A stretch of 28,619 bases of DNA from an uncultured Oscillibacter sp. (lineage in GTDB: Bacteria > Bacillota > Clostridia > Oscillospirales > Oscillospiraceae): the NCBI GenBank assembly GCA_910577405.1, contig CAJTMG010000030.1, forward strand, positions 1-28,619, written 5' to 3'. How positions within the stretch are numbered: the stretch's first letter is position 1; the number at the start of each line of letters is the position of its first letter. The notes below the pieces were generated by a model. That model had not been told where the DNA came from. It ran no database searches and saw only the letters and a list, made by a program, of their open reading frames with translations. The position numbers and the translations under genes were made by a program. Shown one piece after another: positions 25,327-28,619 of this stretch.

Positions 25327-25350
25327 CCCGTTACACGATGGTACAACGGG
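25327..25350 (-). promoter_or_regulatory. Inverted repeat upstream of the response regulator
   Basis: CCCGTT at one end and AACGGG at the other end of a 24-base segment are perfect complements. Counting G-U pairs, the RNA could fold into a 10-bp hairpin with a 4-base loop. It lies 33-56 bases before the response regulator start. It could be an autoregulatory operator or a 5' leader hairpin. I found no clear -35/-10 pair around it. Confidence 0.3.
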
Positions 25351-25369
25351 ATTCCATCAGAATTGCATC

Positions 25370-25407
25370 AAAAAAACCGGAACCGCCCAAAGGAAAGCGG
25401 TCCCGGT
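25370..25407 (-). terminator. Terminator after the zinc-ribbon gene
   Basis: On the minus strand ACCGGGACCGC (25407-25397) pairs with GCGGTTCCGGT (25386-25376; one G-U) and is followed by seven T. It ends transcription from the gene at 25423-25803 just before the response regulator operon. Confidence 0.88.
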
Positions 25408-25422
25408 ATGAAAGCCTGATGT

Positions 25423-25803
25423 TCAGTCACCCATAGGCGCGCCGCAGTGGGGACAGAATTTGCTGTCGGACTCCGCGCCGCAGATGGGGCACTTTTTACC
25501 AGAGGGGGCCTCGTCCTCCCCGGCGGGCTCCTCCCGGATAGGCTTACTGGCTTCCAGCTCGGCGATTCTGGCCTTGGACGCGTTGATGGCTTCCACAATG
25601 GCCTGTACCGCCTCAGGGATTTCGCCCTCGTACTCGTTTACGAACCACTCGCCCACAGCCCGGTAATTTTTCTCGATTTCCTTCTGCTCGCCGGCGATGG
25701 CCACGTTGATCTTTACCAGCTCCGCAGCGTCCTTGGTTTTATCAGCGGCCATATTTGCCACAGATTTTGCTTTCTTGGTCAGTTCATCGATAGAAAACGC
25801 CAT
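25423..25803 (-). CDS. Coiled-coil protein with C-terminal zinc ribbon
   Basis: The start is ATG 25803 (126 residues), chosen for the AAAGGGG ribosome site; the frame upstream overlaps the promoter. Residues 1-~90 are helical and charged ('AADKTKDAAELVKI', 'EIEKNYRAVGEWFVNEYEG'), probably a coiled coil. The C-terminus is a zinc ribbon with CPIC and CPHC pairs separated by nine residues. Such 'zinc-ribbon domain' proteins are common and uncharacterised in Firmicutes. The gene is a single-gene unit with its own promoter and terminator. Confidence 0.85.
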   Translation of the reverse strand: MAFSIDELTKKAKSVANMAADKTKDAAELVKINVAIAGEQKEIEKNYRAVGEWFVNEYEGEIPEAVQAIVEAINASKARIAELEASKPIREEPAGEDEAPSGKKCPICGAESDSKFCPHCGAPMGD

Positions 25804-25855
25804 GATTGTATCCCCTTTCAAAATTGAAGCCTTTTCCCGGGCTCTTCTGTAGGGT

Positions 25856-25884
25856 AGTATACCGCATTTTTCTGCCGAACGCAA
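25856..25884 (-). promoter_or_regulatory. Sigma-A promoter of the zinc-ribbon gene
   Basis: On the minus strand TTGCGT (25884-25879), 17-base spacer, TATACT (25861-25856). The predicted start near 25849 leaves a ~45-base leader before the ATG at 25803. Confidence 0.8.
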
Positions 25885-25948
25885 CCAAATTCGCAGGATG
25901 TTCACATATCGTTTTCAATATCGTGTCCTGTCACCCGGATATCAGTCC

Positions 25949-27403
25949 TCACCGATCCTGTTCCGCCTTGAGCACCGCCCCGGTCTGGCCGTCGATTTCG
26001 TACTCATATTCTATTCCATTGCAGTCAAATTCGATTTGGTAGATACACCGTCCGTCGTCCCAATCGGTTTCACACTGGTACGCGGAGGGACTGCTGACCC
26101 CGGCGTGATGCAGGGCAGCGGAGCGGGCGTCGTCAGCGGAGATGCAGTCGGAGCCATGATGGTGGGTCTCGCTGTGGCGGCTGTACTCGTCTGACGCGTC
26201 GTGTTCTGCCTTGAGGATAGAGCCGTCCCAGGCGCTGATTTTGTATTCATATTCGATCTGCCCGGCCCAGAATTCCATCTCATAAACGCCGTCGTCCAGT
26301 TTGATTTCCAATCCGTAGACGTCGGCGGCCTGGACCCCGGCATGGGCATAGGCGATGGCTTCCGCGTCCGCCTGACCGATGGGTCCCGCGGTGCTGGCAG
26401 GCGGAGGCGTTACAGAAGGCGCTGGGACCTCGCCGCTGGCATTCTCGTAAACGTCCAGGGGCATGGAGATGCGGAGCACATTGGACAGGCCCTCCAGGAT
26501 TTCGCCGGAGTAAGCGTCCACTTTGTACTCGAACTTCCCAAGACCGTATACAGAAAGTTCGATTTCATAGCAGGCGGGAATCTCGTCCAATTCCGGCTCG
26601 CCCTTCCAGGTGGTGGAATTGAGTTCCAGGGTCCCGGCGTACTGTTCAGCGGCGGCGGCGGCGTTTCCAAGACCGATGGGCATCCCGGGCGCGCCAGCCT
26701 GCCGGAGCTGCCAGAGTTCCTCCACGGACAGCGCGGCAAGGCTCTCGAAGTCCAGATCGCCGTTCAAAGCCTGAATATCCTGAATCAGCGCGGTTTTGCC
26801 CACGGAGAGGCCGGAATTCAGATTTGCCGCTTCACTTCCCGCGTCGCAGGTCACCACCTGGCTATGCACCACGGTGTTTTGCAGGGCCGCGCCGATGGAG
26901 GTATTCAGCAGATTTTCCAGTCTCTGTGCTCTCTGGGAATCTTGGTCCTCCACGGAAATCAGAATAGCGGCTCCAGGGTCCTCAAAGTAACCGTGCTGGA
27001 GCATAGAGCCGACCACTGCGTTCACGGCCAAGGTCAGCGGCGTGCCCTGCAAATCCATACCCTCCAGGACTTCCCAACCCTCCTTGTTGAGCGGATCGGC
27101 GGAGAGGACCTGTTCTTTCCGGTTCACCTGCATCTGGATACTGGGATTCACGTCCAGGGACACCACGGAGGCCACGGTATGCCCATACTGCCAATTCCGG
27201 AAGCCCACGAAGGCCAGCAGAGCCAGTACCGCCGCGGCCGCCATGGGAAGCCACCGGAAGGGCCGTCTGGGATTCTGCGCAGGCCAGGGGGTCAGGTCGC
27301 CGTCCTTCTGAGGCGCGTCCAGAACCGCGTCCAGATCGTTGGGAGCGGCGTGATCCACCGCGTTTCGGAGACGGCGTTCGATATCGTTTCTGTTCTCGTT
27401 CAT
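25949..27403 (-). CDS. RsgI-like anti-sigma factor with three PepSY-like domains
   Basis: 484 residues. The N-terminal ~48 residues are cytoplasmic (sigma-binding); a membrane span at ~50-68 follows ('WLPMAAAAVLALLAFVGFRN'). 'VASVVSLDVNPSIQMQVN' comes next, the hallmark of the RsgI-like periplasmic domain. Three PepSY-like repeats follow: one ending 'KFEYKVDAYSGEILEG', one with 'QIEYEYKISAWDGSILKAEH' and one with 'IEYEYEIDGQTGAVLKAEQ'. A Pro/Ala-rich linker separates the first from the second. The start overlaps the sigma factor stop by four bases (ATGA-type coupling), as usual for a sigma/anti-sigma pair. Known RsgI proteins autocleave at the N-P bond of the VNP motif, which is present here. 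The extracellular signal is unknown. Confidence 0.9.
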   Translation of the reverse strand: MNENRNDIERRLRNAVDHAAPNDLDAVLDAPQKDGDLTPWPAQNPRRPFRWLPMAAAAVLALLAFVGFRNWQYGHTVASVVSLDVNPSIQMQVNRKEQVLSADPLNKEGWEVLEGMDLQGTPLTLAVNAVVGSMLQHGYFEDPGAAILISVEDQDSQRAQRLENLLNTSIGAALQNTVVHSQVVTCDAGSEAANLNSGLSVGKTALIQDIQALNGDLDFESLAALSVEELWQLRQAGAPGMPIGLGNAAAAAEQYAGTLELNSTTWKGEPELDEIPACYEIELSVYGLGKFEYKVDAYSGEILEGLSNVLRISMPLDVYENASGEVPAPSVTPPPASTAGPIGQADAEAIAYAHAGVQAADVYGLEIKLDDGVYEMEFWAGQIEYEYKISAWDGSILKAEHDASDEYSRHSETHHHGSDCISADDARSAALHHAGVSSPSAYQCETDWDDGRCIYQIEFDCNGIEYEYEIDGQTGAVLKAEQDR

Positions 27404-27948
27404 GACTCCATTCCTTTCTCCCGTAATTTTTTCAGCGCCCGGTTATACTTTGCCAGCACGGTGCCCAGAGGAACCCGAAGCTGCGCGGCAATTTCCCGGT
27501 GCTTCAATCCCCAGAGGGCATGAAGGATTACGATCTGCCGCTCCTCCTGGCTCAGGGAATCCAGCAGTGTTTCCAGCAGCAGGCGGTCTTCCAGGGTCAC
27601 GGCGTTTCCCCAGCCGGGTTCCAAGGCCCTGCAAGCCGCGCCGCCGTCCAGGTCCCCCGGGGGGAGGGCGTTTGCGTGCCGTCGCCGCAGGCAGTCCAAG
27701 GCCAGATTCCGGGTTACGGTCAGCAGCCAGGCCATAGGCTTCCCCTCCGGACGATACGCCCCCTGCCAGAGCCGCACGTAGACCTCCTGCATCACATCCT
27801 CCGCGTCCTGACGGTTCTTCACGATTGACAGCGCAAGACCATAGACCGCCGTCCGGGTCCGGGCATACAGCGCGGCCAACGACTCCCGCTCTCCCCCCGA
27901 CGCCAGTATCAATGCTGTTTCCAGTTCTCCGCATCCTTCACAGTTCAT
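27400..27948 (-). CDS. ECF-type sigma-70 factor
   Basis: The start is ATG 27948 (182 residues), with GGGAGGG six bases upstream; the longer frame from 27978 lacks a ribosome site. Region 2 shows 'ALYARTRTAVYGLALSIVKN', 'DAEDVMQEVYVRLW' and 'WLLTVTRNLALDCLRRR'. Region 4 shows 'LSQEERQIVILHALWGLKHR' and 'EIAAQLRVPLGTVLAKYNRA', the recognition helix. The anti-sigma gene follows with a four-base overlap. An N-terminal Cys pair (C-E-G-C) is present but no full zinc-binding domain. It probably activates its own operon and envelope genes once RsgI is inactivated. Confidence 0.93.
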   Translation of the reverse strand: MNCEGCGELETALILASGGERESLAALYARTRTAVYGLALSIVKNRQDAEDVMQEVYVRLWQGAYRPEGKPMAWLLTVTRNLALDCLRRRHANALPPGDLDGGAACRALEPGWGNAVTLEDRLLLETLLDSLSQEERQIVILHALWGLKHREIAAQLRVPLGTVLAKYNRALKKLREKGMES

Positions 27949-28285
27949 GGTCTTCCCTCCCGTCTCTGTCTGTATCAACGTTTTTCCCGCTGGTTTTATT
28001 GCCTTGTCCGCGAAAAAATTTGCCGGAAAGCGAGGAATCCTGAATTTCTGACAATTTGCTGTATGATTTTCACATAGAACGCGCCGGAAATTGACGTATG
28101 TACAGCAATTATCAACAATCGGAGGCCGGACGAATTACGCAGAATCACGAAAAGCCAAGAACGGGCGAAAAAAATCCCGGACTTTGGCGACCCCCTCCCA
28201 TTTGGTTTGGGAATGTGATAGAATAAGGACAGCCGCGGGGGATTGAAAAAGGAAGCGCGGCTGAAAGAGATAAGGAGGAATTGCG
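27949..28285. other. Intergenic region between the divergent sigma factor and malQ
   Basis: No gene is supported in these 337 bases. An inverted repeat TTGCTGTA (28056-28063) / TACAGCAA (28101-28108) lies near the middle, and GCCGGAAA occurs at both 28022 and 28084. An extended -10 promoter for malQ lies at its right end. I could not find a convincing promoter for the sigma factor gene. Confidence 0.5.
28216..28224 (+). promoter_or_regulatory. Extended -10 promoter element before malQ
   Basis: TGATAGAAT at 28216-28224 combines the TGn extension with a TAGAAT -10 box, about 60 bases before the GTG start. No good -35 is present at 17 bases. Confidence 0.45.
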
Positions 28286-28619
28286 GTGAAACGAACTGCT
28301 GGGATATTGATGCCGGTATTCAGTCTTCCGTCGAGGTATGGGATCGGCTGTTTTTCCAAGAGCGCGTATGACTTTGTGGACTGGCTCCGGGGGGCGGGGC
28401 AGACGTACTGGCAGATTTTGCCTCTGTGCCCAACGAGCTTTGGAGACTCGCCGTATCAATCGTTCTCCACGTTTGCGGGCAGTCCGTACTATATCAGTCT
28501 GGAATCGCTGATTGAGGAAGGAGTGCTGAGGGAATCGGACTGTGCGGCGGCGGATTTTGGAACGAGTGCGACACGTTCGCATACAAACACTACTCCACAG
28601 GGAATAAAGCTCTGTGGGC
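28286..28619 (+). CDS. malQ: 4-alpha-glucanotransferase, N-terminal part, disrupted or chimeric at the window end
   Basis: GTG start at 28286 with AAGGAGG 7 bases upstream. The protein begins 'KRTAGILMPVFSLPSRYGIG', then 'YDFVDWLRGAGQTYWQILPL' and 'PTSFGDSPYQSFSTFAGSPY', the clear N-terminus of MalQ (amylomaltase), which transfers alpha-1,4-glucan chains. Resemblance holds to about residue 91 ('CAAADFG'). The remaining ~20 codons in this frame do not look like MalQ, which should continue with D-P-x-x-V-D-Y. The next frame there reads 'NECDTFAYKHYSTGNKALW', which looks like part of another protein. Either a rearrangement or an assembly join is likely near 28557-28562. The gene is cut by the window edge. 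Confidence 0.85.
   Translation, partial: MKRTAGILMPVFSLPSRYGIGCFSKSAYDFVDWLRGAGQTYWQILPLCPTSFGDSPYQSFSTFAGSPYYISLESLIEEGVLRESDCAAADFGTSATRSHTNTTPQGIKLCG

Noticed and set aside
24194..25411. 405-codon open frame on the plus strand
   Set aside because: Antisense to the histidine kinase and response regulator; His- and Gln-rich sequence without motifs.
26201..27523. 440-codon open frame on the plus strand
   Set aside because: Antisense to the sigma/RsgI pair, whose domains are unambiguous; no ribosome site or recognisable motif.
27973..27997. Autoregulated ECF promoter (AAAACC ... CGTTGATA) before the sigma factor
   Set aside because: The spacing between the two parts is only 11 bases, too short for the usual ECF arrangement.
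1..28619. CRISPR arrays, tRNA or rRNA genes
   Set aside because: No regularly spaced repeats, cloverleaf sequences or rRNA stretches were noticed; the only 16S-like match is the short CCTCCTTT motif at about 22329-22336.

Overview
The window looks like a chromosomal segment of an endospore-forming, gut-type Clostridia (Oscillospiraceae-like; inference). The signs are a SpoVT C-terminal half, VanY-type peptidase, an RsgI-like anti-sigma protein with its sigma factor, strong AGGAGG ribosome sites and high-GC flanks. By eye, base composition falls into zones: a moderately GC-rich left edge, a visibly AT-richer block from about 2.7 to 8.5 kb that grades into about 18 kb, and a GC-rich right part from about 18.9 kb on.

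Layout. (1) 1-2580: the 5' end of an IS transposase (minus strand) abuts the last 56 codons of a sugar ABC transporter ATPase, followed by an intact RbsC-like permease and an RbsB-like lipoprotein, closed by a terminator. (2) 2801-17806: one tightly packed plus-strand operon of eight genes behind a single good promoter. Its core is a type 4 BREX phage-defence set: BrxP (PAPS-reductase/DndC-like), BrxC, PglZ and a short BrxL. Around the core sit an unrecognised 814-aa protein, an McrA-like HNH nuclease, a 66-aa zinc-knuckle protein and a cysteine desulfurase (IscS/DndA-like). (3) 17807-21088: the end of a mobile element, with a small element-associated ORF, an internally deleted RhuM-like protein and a large serine recombinase. 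The recombinase reads in frame into the last ~150 residues of SpoVT, so the element appears to sit inside spoVT. (4) 21162-27948: minus-strand genes for a VanY-type carboxypeptidase, a response regulator/histidine kinase/membrane protein operon, a zinc-ribbon coiled-coil protein and an ECF sigma/RsgI-PepSY pair. (5) 28286-end: the start of malQ, which loses family resemblance about 60 bases before the window ends.

How it may work. A cysteine desulfurase next to an ATP-pyrophosphatase protein carrying extra Fe-S motifs is the chemistry of DNA phosphorothioation (DndA/DndC). Here it is wired to BREX proteins (BrxC, PglZ, BrxL) instead of DndB/D/E or SspB/D. The HNH protein is a candidate restriction arm. 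I regard this sulfur-BREX composite, and the spoVT-embedded recombinase that may have carried it, as the main points of interest. Also notable are a possible ribosome-site-sequestering leader ahead of the defence operon and a compact promoter-terminator unit at 22292-22408 that could make an ~82-nt RNA with an exposed CCUCC motif.
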